From: Gemmatimonadota bacterium
GTDB taxonomy: Bacteria; Gemmatimonadota; Gemmatimonadetes; Gemmatimonadales; Gemmatimonadaceae
DNA: 64,000 nucleotides
Assembly: GCA_016719105.1 (NCBI GenBank)
Contig: JADKAQ010000016.1
Coordinates: 124,001-188,000, forward strand
Direction of reading: 5' to 3'
Shown: in pieces, positions 10,866-18,776 of the stretch
Layout: each line of letters opens with the position of its first letter
How positions within the stretch are numbered: the stretch's first letter is position 1
Program-made: the position numbers and the translations under genes
Notes under the pieces: generated by a model
Databases searched by the model: none
What the model was told of the DNA's origin: nothing
Seen by the model: the letters and a program-made list of their open reading frames with translations, nothing else

Positions 10866-10886
10866 TTATGCATGATCAATGCATAA
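10866..10886. promoter_or_regulatory. Palindromic operator candidate (ARG-box-like)
   Basis: Perfect inverted repeat of two 8-base arms, TTATGCAT and ATGCATAA, around the spacer GATCA. This AT-rich site in a GC-rich sequence lies 1-22 bases upstream of the acetyltransferase start codon on the minus strand, where bound protein would block transcription or ribosome access. Its size, symmetry and AT content resemble operators bound by ArgR, which fits the predicted arginine role of the gene. The identity of the regulator is inferred. Confidence 0.6.
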
Positions 10887-10930
10887 ATACCCATCACCTT
10901 GCGCGCAAGGCCCCGCGCGCGAACCGCGAC

Positions 10931-11926
10931 TTACCGGGGCGGGAGTTCGATGACCAGCTTGCCGGCCGTGTCGTTCGATTCGAGGCGAGCATGCGCCTCG
11001 GCGATGCGGGCGATCGGGTAGACCTCATCGATCGTCGGAATGAGCGACCCGTTCGCCACGCGCGGGACGATCTCCGACGCGAAGACCTCGGCGACGGCGA
11101 TCCGTTCGGCGAGTGATCGGGAACGCATCACCGTCCCCTGGATCGTGAGGCGCTTGAACAGCGCCTGCCGCACGTCGAATCGCGCATCGCTCCCGCCGAC
11201 CGCGCCGATGAGGAGGAGGCGCGCCCGATACGCCGCGGCGTCGACGCTGGCCCCCACGTAGCTCCCCCCGACGAGGTCGACCACGACGTCGGCGCCGTGA
11301 TTCTCGCTCCACGCCTTCACGGCGGCGACGAGGGGGGCGGGCCCGTCGGGAAGGGCGATCCCGTCCTCCATGCCTAACGATCGGGCGACGGTGAGCTTGT
11401 CGGCGCGTCGCGAGGTGCCGAAGGCGCGCCCCCCCCAGGCGCGCGCCACCTGCACGGCGGCGAGTCCCACGCCGCTCGCCACGGCATGCACGAGCACGCG
11501 ATCGCCCGCCCGCATCGCCCCCTGCGTGATCATTGCATCGTATGCGGTGAGGAAGGCCTCGGGGATCGCGGCCGCCTCGTGCCAGGTGAGCGTGTCGGGA
11601 ATCCGGGCGATGGTCGCCTCGTGCACCACCACGTACTCCGCATGCGCGCCGCCTCCCACCAGCCCGAACACACGATCGCCGGCGTGCCAGCGTCGGGCAT
11701 CGCTCCCCGTCGCGGCCACCTGACCGGCGAATTCGAGTCCTGGAATGTCAGCGGGCCACCCCGGCGGGGCGGGGTAGCGGCCCAGGCGCTGCGCGAGATC
11801 TGCCCGATTGAGCGACGAGGCGTGCACGCGCACGAGCACCTCGTCGGGCCCCGGAGCCGGGGTGGGGACGTCGCGAATCTCGAGGACGTCTGGGGGGCCG
11901 AAGCGCGAAATGACGGCTGCGAGCAT
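10931..11926 (-). CDS. NAD(P)H quinone oxidoreductase (zinc-free MDR family)
   Basis: 331 residues from an ATG at 11926. Medium-chain reductase of the quinone oxidoreductase/PIG3 type, which reduces quinones with NADPH. It has the GroES-like N-terminal half (VRVHASSLNRADLAQRLG, with Asn-Arg-Ala-Asp and no zinc cysteines) and a Rossmann half with ASGVGLAAVQVARA. The C-terminal TAGKLVIEL is typical of this group. The open frame continues upstream to 11974 without similarity. One TTA leucine codon occurs, in the GTTAGGC context at 11372. The gene follows the acetyltransferase promoter region in the same direction but is probably separate. Confidence 0.9.
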   Translation of the reverse strand: MLAAVISRFGPPDVLEIRDVPTPAPGPDEVLVRVHASSLNRADLAQRLGRYPAPPGWPADIPGLEFAGQVAATGSDARRWHAGDRVFGLVGGGAHAEYVVVHEATIARIPDTLTWHEAAAIPEAFLTAYDAMITQGAMRAGDRVLVHAVASGVGLAAVQVARAWGGRAFGTSRRADKLTVARSLGMEDGIALPDGPAPLVAAVKAWSENHGADVVVDLVGGSYVGASVDAAAYRARLLLIGAVGGSDARFDVRQALFKRLTIQGTVMRSRSLAERIAVAEVFASEIVPRVANGSLIPTIDEVYPIARIAEAHARLESNDTAGKLVIELPPR

Positions 11927-12068
11927 GAACGCTCCGCGGTACGATGGTGGGAGGACGGGGCCGCGCGAGCCCAAGCTAGCACGGTCCGTTCCCGCGTGGC
12001 GAAACTATGCGCCCTGCGCCGCGTACGATGCATCACACCAGCTTCACCGCCTCACGAGGAACTTCGCC

Positions 12069-12350
12069 ATGTTCGGATTGCTAGCACTCGCCGCGAGCGT
12101 CGCGGTCGCCATGATCGGGTACACCCAGGCCCGTGCCTTCGTGCGCGAGCGCCTCCGCTACGTCGACCTCGCGCAATCCTCCTTTGCCCCGGTCATCGCC
12201 GGGCTCGGTGCGGCGATGCTGGCCAGTCCCATCGTCGCGCTGCTCCCCTTCATTGGTGGCGGGACCGCCCTCGGCTTCGGGATCAGCGTCGGCATGGGGG
12301 TCCTCAACGGCCAGCGCGACGTGCGCCGCGCCCTCCCGCCGGGAATCTGA
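12069..12350 (+). CDS. Small membrane protein, unknown function
   Basis: 93 residues from an ATG at 12069. GAGGAA about eight bases upstream is a good ribosome binding site. Two hydrophobic stretches (about residues 1-17 and 38-78, the second long enough for two helices) with glycine-rich GGGTALGFGISVG predict a small inner-membrane protein. No family recognised. It is alone between a divergent oxidoreductase and the convergent SulP gene. Confidence 0.6.
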   Translation: MFGLLALAASVAVAMIGYTQARAFVRERLRYVDLAQSSFAPVIAGLGAAMLASPIVALLPFIGGGTALGFGISVGMGVLNGQRDVRRALPPGI

Positions 12351-12366
12351 CCCGTGCGCGCGCCGC

Positions 12367-14073
12367 CTAACGGCTGCCGGTGATCGGCGTGCCGCTGGGC
12401 GGCGTCGGCGTTCGGGCCGCCAGGTGGCTGCGCGCCCGGTCCAGCGCGTCTTCGAGCGTCGTGTAGATCGACTCGGGGCCGAGTTCCTCCATCAGCGCAG
12501 ACCGCTCGAGGGTCGCAAGCGGTTGCGTGTGAATCTCGGCGATCAACACGAGGCTTCGATCGACCTTGCTCCGGTGCACCACGTCGCGTAACGCCCGCAG
12601 CCCCGTGGCATCGAGCAGCGACACGTTGCGCATCCGGATGATCTGGACCTTCGGCTTGTTGGCCACCTGGTTCAGCGTGTCCTTGAAGGTCTCAGCCGCG
12701 CCAAAGAAGAACGCGCCGTTGATCTCGTACACGTCGACCCCCGCCGGGATGTCGTAGGCGCCGACCGCTCGGTCGTCGCGCTCACCCTCTCCCCCGGCCT
12801 CACGCCGCAGTTCGCGCGTCACCGCGCTCACGTTGGTGACCTCCGACATGCGGTGCATGAAGAGGAACGACGCGAGGACCATCCCGACCTCGATCGCGAC
12901 CGTGAGGTCGACGACCACCGTGAGGAAGAACGACACGAGGAGGACGGCGACGTCGGCGCGAGGACCGCGCAACTCATCGAGGAAGGTCCGCCACTCGCTC
13001 ATGTGGTAGGCGACGACCACGAGGATGGCGGCGAGCGTCGCCATCGGGATGAGCGCGGCGAGCTTGCCGAAGAAGAGCGTGATGAGGAGCAGGACGAGCG
13101 CGTGCACGATCCCCGCCACCGGCGTGCGTCCGCCATTCTTGACGTTGGTCGCGGTGCGGGCGATGGCCCCGGTCGCGGGGATCCCACCGAAGATGGGGGA
13201 GGCGATGTTGGCCACCCCTTGTGCGATCAACTCCACGTTGGAGCGATGGCGCGAGCCGATCATCCCGTCGGCGACCACCGCCGAGAGGAGTGACTCGATG
13301 GCGCCGAGCAAGGCAATGGTGAAAGCCGGCGAGACGAGGCTCTGGATGAGGGCGAACGAGACGTGGGGGACAACCGGACGCGGGAGCGATGCCGAGAGCT
13401 CCCCGAACCGGCTCCCCACGGTGTCCACCGGCAGGTGCAAGAAGTAGACGGCACCCGTGGTCACGAGGAGTGCCACGAACGGCGACGGGATCGTGCGATT
13501 GACCCGTGGCCACCAGAGCACGATGGCCAAGGCGGCGACCGCCACGCCGATCGAGGCCGGGTTGACGGTCTGCAGGTGCTCCGCGTACGCCGCGAGCTTC
13601 TCCACGAAGTCGGCGGGGACGGTGCCCATCTTCAGCCCCAGGAAGTCCTTCACCTGGCCCGTGAAGATGATGACGGCGATGCCGCTGGTGAAGCCGGTGA
13701 TGAGGGGCTGCGGAATGAACTTGATGATGGCCCCGAGTCGCGCGAGCCCCATCGCGACGAGCATCACGCCCGCCATGATCGTCGCCACCGTCAGGCCGTC
13801 GATCCCGTACTTCTGGACGATGCCGTACACGATGACCACGAAGGCCCCGGTCGGGCCACCGATCTGGACGCGCGAGCCGCCAAGCGCCGAGATGAGGAAG
13901 CCGGCGACGATGGCGGTGTAGAGGCCGCGTTCCGGGGTCACGCCGCTGGCGATGGCAAAGGCGATCGCCAGCGGAAGTGCGACGATCCCGACGATCGTGC
14001 CGGCCGTCAGGTCGGCCACGAACTGCCGACGATCGTACTCCTTGAGCGTGGTGACGAGTTTTGGAACGAACAC
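12367..14073 (-). CDS. SulP/SLC26-family anion transporter with STAS domain
   Basis: 568 residues from a GTG at 14073. Inner-membrane transporter for sulfate, bicarbonate or related anions. The transmembrane core starts with FVADLTAGTIVGIVALPLAIAF and keeps family signatures such as IGGPTGAFVVIV and GIPATGAIART. The cytoplasmic STAS domain covers about the last 130 residues (DVYEINGAFFFGAAETF..., SLLDATGLRAL). A longer in-frame reading to 14766 runs antisense to the DinB-fold gene and lacks similarity, so it was not used. No ATG lies close to the conserved start, hence the GTG. The stop TAG is in a GCCTAAC/GTTAGGC motif. Confidence 0.9.
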   Translation of the reverse strand: MFVPKLVTTLKEYDRRQFVADLTAGTIVGIVALPLAIAFAIASGVTPERGLYTAIVAGFLISALGGSRVQIGGPTGAFVVIVYGIVQKYGIDGLTVATIMAGVMLVAMGLARLGAIIKFIPQPLITGFTSGIAVIIFTGQVKDFLGLKMGTVPADFVEKLAAYAEHLQTVNPASIGVAVAALAIVLWWPRVNRTIPSPFVALLVTTGAVYFLHLPVDTVGSRFGELSASLPRPVVPHVSFALIQSLVSPAFTIALLGAIESLLSAVVADGMIGSRHRSNVELIAQGVANIASPIFGGIPATGAIARTATNVKNGGRTPVAGIVHALVLLLITLFFGKLAALIPMATLAAILVVVAYHMSEWRTFLDELRGPRADVAVLLVSFFLTVVVDLTVAIEVGMVLASFLFMHRMSEVTNVSAVTRELRREAGGEGERDDRAVGAYDIPAGVDVYEINGAFFFGAAETFKDTLNQVANKPKVQIIRMRNVSLLDATGLRALRDVVHRSKVDRSLVLIAEIHTQPLATLERSALMEELGPESIYTTLEDALDRARSHLAARTPTPPSGTPITGSR

Positions 14074-14190
14074 GGGCGGGGCGAGGGTGCTGAGGCGCGG
14101 AGGAGCGACGCGGACCGCGTTGGTCCACCTCGCATGATGTATCGGCCGTCTCGGAATGTCACCCCGATGGAGCGAGATTGCCCTCGACGC

Positions 14191-14198
14191 TAAGTTTT
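14191..14198 (+). promoter_or_regulatory. TAnnTTTG-like -7 element, TAAGTTTT
   Basis: TAAGTTTT matches seven of eight positions of the Bacteroidota -7 consensus TAnnTTTG. It lies in the divergent region between the SulP gene and the DinB-fold gene, 67 bases before the ATG at 14266. Confidence 0.4.
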
Positions 14199-14265
14199 CT
14201 TGATTGCCCGCGCCGTGCTTCGGCCAGCGACGGGCGCGTGTCTCGTGCCTCTCACGCGAACCGCC

Positions 14266-14808
14266 ATGCATCCGCGCCTTTCCGAACTCCTCGACTACGC
14301 CGACACCACGCGAAGCGACCTGCTGGCCGCCGTGTCGACCTTTCCCACCGCGCAGTGGAACGCGCCGGCGGCCGATGGCGGGTGGAGCCTGGCCCAGCAG
14401 CTGACGCACTTGTACCTGGTGGAGCATTCGTCGGTCCGCGCGATGTTTCGCGCGCTCAAGGACGCGAAGAAGGTCGGGCTCGGGCCAGAGACCGAGACGT
14501 CGTCCGTCCGTGGCGCACTCGACGCCACCGACCTCGTGATGGGGACGCAGAAGCTCGCGGCGCCGGACTTCGTCCAGCCGGCGACGTCGTTCCCGGACCT
14601 CGCGACGGCCCTGGCCAAGCTCGCCGAGTCGCGCGAGGGATTGCGCGCCTGGGCGGCGGAGGGCGATGGCTGCGCGCTCGCAACCGTCACCTTCCCGCAC
14701 CCGCGCCTCGGGACGCTCAACCTGTACGAGTGGGTGCTGATGATCGCGGGGCACGAACGCCGACACCTGGCGCAGATCGAACGGTTGCGCCTGACGGTGA
14801 CCGGGTGA
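14266..14808 (+). CDS. DinB-fold (DinB_2) metal-dependent family protein
   Basis: 180 residues from an ATG at 14266. Four-helix DinB/YfiT fold with the expected metal-binding histidines: WSLAQQLTHLYLVEHS in the first half and GHERRHLAQIERL near the end. Proteins of this fold include thiol-S-transferases and damage-inducible proteins; the substrate is unknown. It should not be confused with DNA polymerase IV, which shares the name DinB. The open frame starts earlier, at a TTG at 14200, but the conserved domain begins at MHPRLSELL. The stop overlaps the GTG of the next gene (GTGA). Confidence 0.8.
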   Translation: MHPRLSELLDYADTTRSDLLAAVSTFPTAQWNAPAADGGWSLAQQLTHLYLVEHSSVRAMFRALKDAKKVGLGPETETSSVRGALDATDLVMGTQKLAAPDFVQPATSFPDLATALAKLAESREGLRAWAAEGDGCALATVTFPHPRLGTLNLYEWVLMIAGHERRHLAQIERLRLTVTG

Positions 14809-15191
14809 TCGTCACGCTCGACCGGCTGGCGGCGGAGTACGCCGTCGCCCGCCTCGCGCCCGGGTCGGGGTGGCCGCACTGGGCCACCTGGTCGCGCGAG
14901 TTTGTCTCCGTGAGCCGGACGCTCGCGGAGACGTCGGTCATCTGCGAGGCGCAGTACGTCCCGGCGACGGTGCCGGCCGAGCGTGGCTTCGCGGCGTATG
15001 TCGTCCGCGGCCCGCTCCCGTTCTCGCTGGTCGGGGTGATGGCGGCGATCACCGCGCCGCTCGCGGCGGCCGCGGTACCGCTCCTCGCCGTGTCGACGTA
15101 CGACACCGACGTCATCCTCGTGCGCATCGCCCACGCGACCTCGGCCGAGCAGGCCTGGGACGCGAGCGGGATCGAGATCGGTACACGCTGA
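14805..15191 (+). CDS. ACT-domain protein (CASTOR/ACT_7 type)
   Basis: 128 residues from a GTG at 14805 that overlaps the DinB-fold stop codon by four bases. The pattern of two ACT-like halves, with FAAYVVRGPLPFSLVGVMAAITAPLAAAAVPLLAVSTYDTDVILV shortened here to its landmarks RGPLPFSLVGV and VSTYDTDVILV, is typical of small cytosolic ACT proteins that bind amino acids or sense them. The ligand is unknown. The in-frame reading upstream of 14805 is a shadow of the DinB-fold gene. Coupled translation suggests the two small proteins act together. Confidence 0.75.
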   Translation: MIVTLDRLAAEYAVARLAPGSGWPHWATWSREFVSVSRTLAETSVICEAQYVPATVPAERGFAAYVVRGPLPFSLVGVMAAITAPLAAAAVPLLAVSTYDTDVILVRIAHATSAEQAWDASGIEIGTR

Positions 15192-15260
15192 GACCCGCGG
15201 GCGCGCCGCCGTGCCCGACGGCCGCGGTCGACAGCCGAAGCCGACGGTCGCAGTCGGTCG

Positions 15261-17993
15261 TTAGGCGAACGGGACCCGGTCCGGGCCGCGGGGGAGGGTG
15301 AGGGTGAAGGTGGAGCCCTCGCCGACTTCGCTCTCGACCGTCAGTTCGCCTCCCATGCCGCGCGCGAGTTCGCGCGAGATCGCCAGGCCGAGCCCCACCC
15401 CCTCCTTGGACGAGCGCAGGGTGCGATTGGCCTGCACGAACGGCTCGAAGATCCGCTCGAACTGCTCGGCGGGGATGCCGATCCCCGTATCGCGCACGCG
15501 TAGGTGCACCAAGCGCGATTCCGCGGCGCACGACACGTCGATCTGGCCGCCGGCCGCGGTGAACTTGGCGGCGTTGCCCAGCAGGTTGAGCAGGATCTGC
15601 TGCAGCTTTTCGCTGTCGGCGCGCACCGTGACCGTGGCGTCGCACGGGGAGATCTGGTACACCAGTCGTCGCTCGCGCAGCTGCGGCTCGATGAGCGATT
15701 CGACGGCGCGAATCGACGCGGCCACCGGGACGTTGGTCAGGTCGTACATCACGCGGCCGGCGTCGAGGCGGGCGAAGTTCAGCACCGAGTTGATGAGCCC
15801 CAGCAGGTGGCGCTGGTTCTGCCGGATCTTTTGCAGGTCGACGACCTGCGCCTCGGTGACGGCGCCGCGCAGCCCGAGTTCGATGAGCTCGGCGTAGCCG
15901 GCGATGGCATTGAGCGGGGTGCGCAACTCGTGCGACATCATCGCCAGGAAGTCGCTCTTGGCGCGACTCGCCCGTTCGGCTTCGGTCCGTGCCGCTTCGG
16001 CCTCACCACGGGCGCGATGCTCGGCGGCGAGTAGGTGGGCATTGTCGAGCGCCATCGCAGCGCGTCGTGCGAGCTCTTCGGCCAGCGCCAGGTCGCCCTG
16101 GTCGAATCGCCGCCGCATGCCGCGTGTCCCCATTCCCATGGCCCCGAGGACGCGACCGCGGGTCGAGATCGGGACCATGAGGAGCGAGGTGGTCCCGGTG
16201 GCCCGCGCCAGTTCGATGACCGACTGCTCGCCGGAGAGCATGCTGGCGATGCTGGCGTCGTTGACGCTGGGGACGAGGATCGAACGCGCGTCGCGCAGGG
16301 CATGCCAGACCGGGTGGGTGGGCGTGCCGTCGACCGGGTGCTGCCGGTCGAAGGCCTGCAGCGCCTCGAACATCGACTGATCGGTCGATTCCATCGCCAC
16401 CACGCCGATGCTCCCGCCATCCCGCACGACGAAGATCACGCAGACGTCGGCCAGCTCCGGCACGACGCGTTGCGCGAGCAGGGCGAACGTGCGCTGGATG
16501 TCGAGGGATCCGGCGAAGGCGGCCGACGCCTCGGCGAGGACGCGGGAGGCGATCTCGGCACGCTTGCGCGCGGTGATGTCGATGAAGGCCCCGACACTCC
16601 CGCGGACGCGATGGTCGTCATCGACGATCGGGGCGGCGCTGGCGAGCAGGGTGACGCGCGTGTGGTCCTCGAAGACCAGTTCGTGCTCGCTGTACGGGAT
16701 GGACTCGCCGGAGCTCGCCGCCAGCTGCAGCGGAAGCTGGTCCGCTCGCAGCTCCGCGCCGTCGCGGAAGGCACGGAACGGGAGGGCATCGCCGTCGGGC
16801 CCCGACTTGGAGGCGTTGACCCCGGTGGGAATGCGCAGGAGGGTGGCCATGGCGGGGTTCACGGTGATGTCGGTCCCCTGCGGATCGTTGGCCAGTCCGA
16901 TGCCGACTGGGATCACCTTGAGGAGCGTCTCCATCTCATCGACACGGCGCTTGAGCGCCGTGGTGAGCCGGGACACCTCTTCCTCGGCACGGCGGCGCAC
17001 GGTGGTGTCGACCGCGTGCACCCCCACGCCATCGCCGAGCGGGAAGGCATTGCCTTCGTAGTAGGACTCGGCGTAGGTGCCACGCGCCGTGAAGGGGACG
17101 GTGGCGCGCGTTTGCCGCGCCTCGAGCATCGCCAGATGCAACGCCCCGCCGACGAGGCGGGGAAAGGCGTCCCAGATCACGCGCCCGACCATGTCATCAG
17201 GGTCGAAGCCATTGTCCCGCACGAACTCGCGCATGGCGCGATTCAGGTGCCGGTAGCGCCACTCGGCATCGCACACGAAGTACTGGTCGCTCATGCGATC
17301 GAGCGAGTCCGTGTGCCGTTCGATCGCGGCCTCGGCGGCGTGCCGCGCCGCTCGTTCGCGGGCGAAGAGCTGGGCGCGCTCCAGGGCGAGCGCCGACTGG
17401 TGGGCCAGCGCGTCGAGGAACTCACGCTCGTCAGGCGCAAAGTCGCGCGCGTCCGGGAACGTGATGACCAGGACACCGACGAACCGCTCGGCGGTCGCCA
17501 GCGGCAACGCGACGCGCGCGCCCGCGGGCGCGGAGAACTGCGCGATGGCCGGTGCGATCGCCTCGAGGGCGGGCTGCGAGGTGACGTAGAGCGGAATGCG
17601 ATCGTGCACGAGGCGCGTGACGGCGGGAAACGCCGAGACGCGTACCTGCGAGAACCGCGACACGAGGGTATCGGGATACCCGATCCAGGCCACCACCGCG
17701 AGGGTGTCGCCATCTGCCGACAGCTCGGTCACCGCGGCCGCTGACGCCCCGATCGCCTCGAGCGAGTTGCGCAGGATGGCACTCAGCACCTGCTCGCGCT
17801 CGAGCGAGGAGGCGAGCGTGGCCGCGATCCGCTGCAGTGTGATCGCAAAGCGCGCCGCGCGTGCAAGCTCGGCCACGCTGTGCGGCCGATTCTCGAGCGC
17901 GGCAAAAGGACGATCGTCTGACGGCGGAAGCGACTCGAACACGGCGGGGGCGTCGAAGGGCAGTGTGGCGTCCCTCCAAGCTGTCACCGACAA
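15261..17993 (-). CDS. Multi-domain sensor histidine kinase (GAF-PAS-PAS-GAF-HisKA-HATPase)
   Basis: 910 residues, apparently soluble since no membrane helix is seen. Domains in order: a GAF domain (about 45-205), a PAS domain (about 225-345), a second PAS with PAC end GSVGAFIDITARKRAE (about 350-485), a second GAF (about 490-650), HisKA with SHELRTPLNAIAGYAEL (His at 688) and HATPase with LLNLLGNAAKF and GVGLGLAISRELA. It ends without a receiver domain, so the phosphate goes to a separate regulator not seen nearby. Start is TTG at 17993 or GTG at 17987. It stands alone. The stop TAA overlaps a GTTAGGC motif. Confidence 0.92.
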   Translation of the reverse strand: MSVTAWRDATLPFDAPAVFESLPPSDDRPFAALENRPHSVAELARAARFAITLQRIAATLASSLEREQVLSAILRNSLEAIGASAAAVTELSADGDTLAVVAWIGYPDTLVSRFSQVRVSAFPAVTRLVHDRIPLYVTSQPALEAIAPAIAQFSAPAGARVALPLATAERFVGVLVITFPDARDFAPDEREFLDALAHQSALALERAQLFARERAARHAAEAAIERHTDSLDRMSDQYFVCDAEWRYRHLNRAMREFVRDNGFDPDDMVGRVIWDAFPRLVGGALHLAMLEARQTRATVPFTARGTYAESYYEGNAFPLGDGVGVHAVDTTVRRRAEEEVSRLTTALKRRVDEMETLLKVIPVGIGLANDPQGTDITVNPAMATLLRIPTGVNASKSGPDGDALPFRAFRDGAELRADQLPLQLAASSGESIPYSEHELVFEDHTRVTLLASAAPIVDDDHRVRGSVGAFIDITARKRAEIASRVLAEASAAFAGSLDIQRTFALLAQRVVPELADVCVIFVVRDGGSIGVVAMESTDQSMFEALQAFDRQHPVDGTPTHPVWHALRDARSILVPSVNDASIASMLSGEQSVIELARATGTTSLLMVPISTRGRVLGAMGMGTRGMRRRFDQGDLALAEELARRAAMALDNAHLLAAEHRARGEAEAARTEAERASRAKSDFLAMMSHELRTPLNAIAGYAELIELGLRGAVTEAQVVDLQKIRQNQRHLLGLINSVLNFARLDAGRVMYDLTNVPVAASIRAVESLIEPQLRERRLVYQISPCDATVTVRADSEKLQQILLNLLGNAAKFTAAGGQIDVSCAAESRLVHLRVRDTGIGIPAEQFERIFEPFVQANRTLRSSKEGVGLGLAISRELARGMGGELTVESEVGEGSTFTLTLPRGPDRVPFA

Positions 17994-18169
17994 GCGGCGC
18001 CAACAACTCGGGGAACTCCTAGCACACCCATCGATAAAACCATCCGCTGGCTCGTGCGTTCCCGGCGCCCGGCCACGCCGGACACGTCGGCCACCGTTCG
18101 GCGTGACCGCTTGGACCGGTGTGCGGCGCGGGCGGCCGGCGAGTGCGTTGCGCGGCGCGCCCGGGGTCG

Positions 18170-18544
18170 TTAGGCGGCGTCCGGCGTGGTGCCGTCGGCG
18201 CTCGCCTCAGGGCCGTCGCGGCGACCGAGCATCCACGTCAGCACCCAGTACGCCAGCACCAGCGGAATCGCGAGCTTGAGCGCCACCACGCCGATCGAGA
18301 CGATCCACATCGTCACCGTGACGAGGAACCCGCCGACGAGGACGACCAGCAGGACGGGGAGCCCGATGACCGCCAGGACCAGCAGCAGCGGAAGCGCGAG
18401 CACGGCGAGCATGATGAGGAACGGCAAGCCAAGCGCCTTGAGGATGAAGGCGAGCGGGAGGAGCCACCCCAGGCTCCCGAAGGCCTTGAGGACGAGCTTG
18501 AGGATGGCCCACTTGGCGAGCAACGACTTGAGCACGACCCACAT
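18170..18544 (-). CDS. Multi-pass small membrane protein, unknown
   Basis: 124 residues from an ATG at 18544 with GAGAGAG just upstream. Nearly the whole protein is hydrophobic: about four helices rich in Leu/Val (e.g. FLIMLAVLALPLLLVLAVIGLPVL, here seen at about residues 42-65), then a short charged tail. No conserved domain recognised. The longer open frame to 19267 is antisense to the ABC transporter and was rejected. The stop TAA lies in GCCTAAC. Confidence 0.6.
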   Translation of the reverse strand: MWVVLKSLLAKWAILKLVLKAFGSLGWLLPLAFILKALGLPFLIMLAVLALPLLLVLAVIGLPVLLVVLVGGFLVTVTMWIVSIGVVALKLAIPLVLAYWVLTWMLGRRDGPEASADGTTPDAA

Positions 18545-18776
18545 GAGACTCTCTCGGCGCTGAATGGTCTGGCTCCCCCTACGCGCCGTCGTCCGCCCGG
18601 TTTCGCGCCGTACGCCGGCGCGGCTGGGCGGGTGGTCGGTGAGCGGCGGATGTGGGGCCTCGGGTCCCGCGCCGCTAAGAATGCGAAGAGATCCCCCGTC
18701 GGGGGAGGGTCCCCCGATCGGCCGACCACGCGACGACCGACGGCTGGCTACCTTATGCCGTCTCCCGCATCCGACA

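Noticed and set aside
12853..14193. Acidic and His-rich plus-strand frames opposite the SulP gene
   Set aside because: Low-complexity antisense translation of a membrane protein gene with no recognisable family.
14074..14766. N-terminal extension of the SulP protein
   Set aside because: Antisense to the DinB-fold gene, and similarity begins only after the GTG at 14073.
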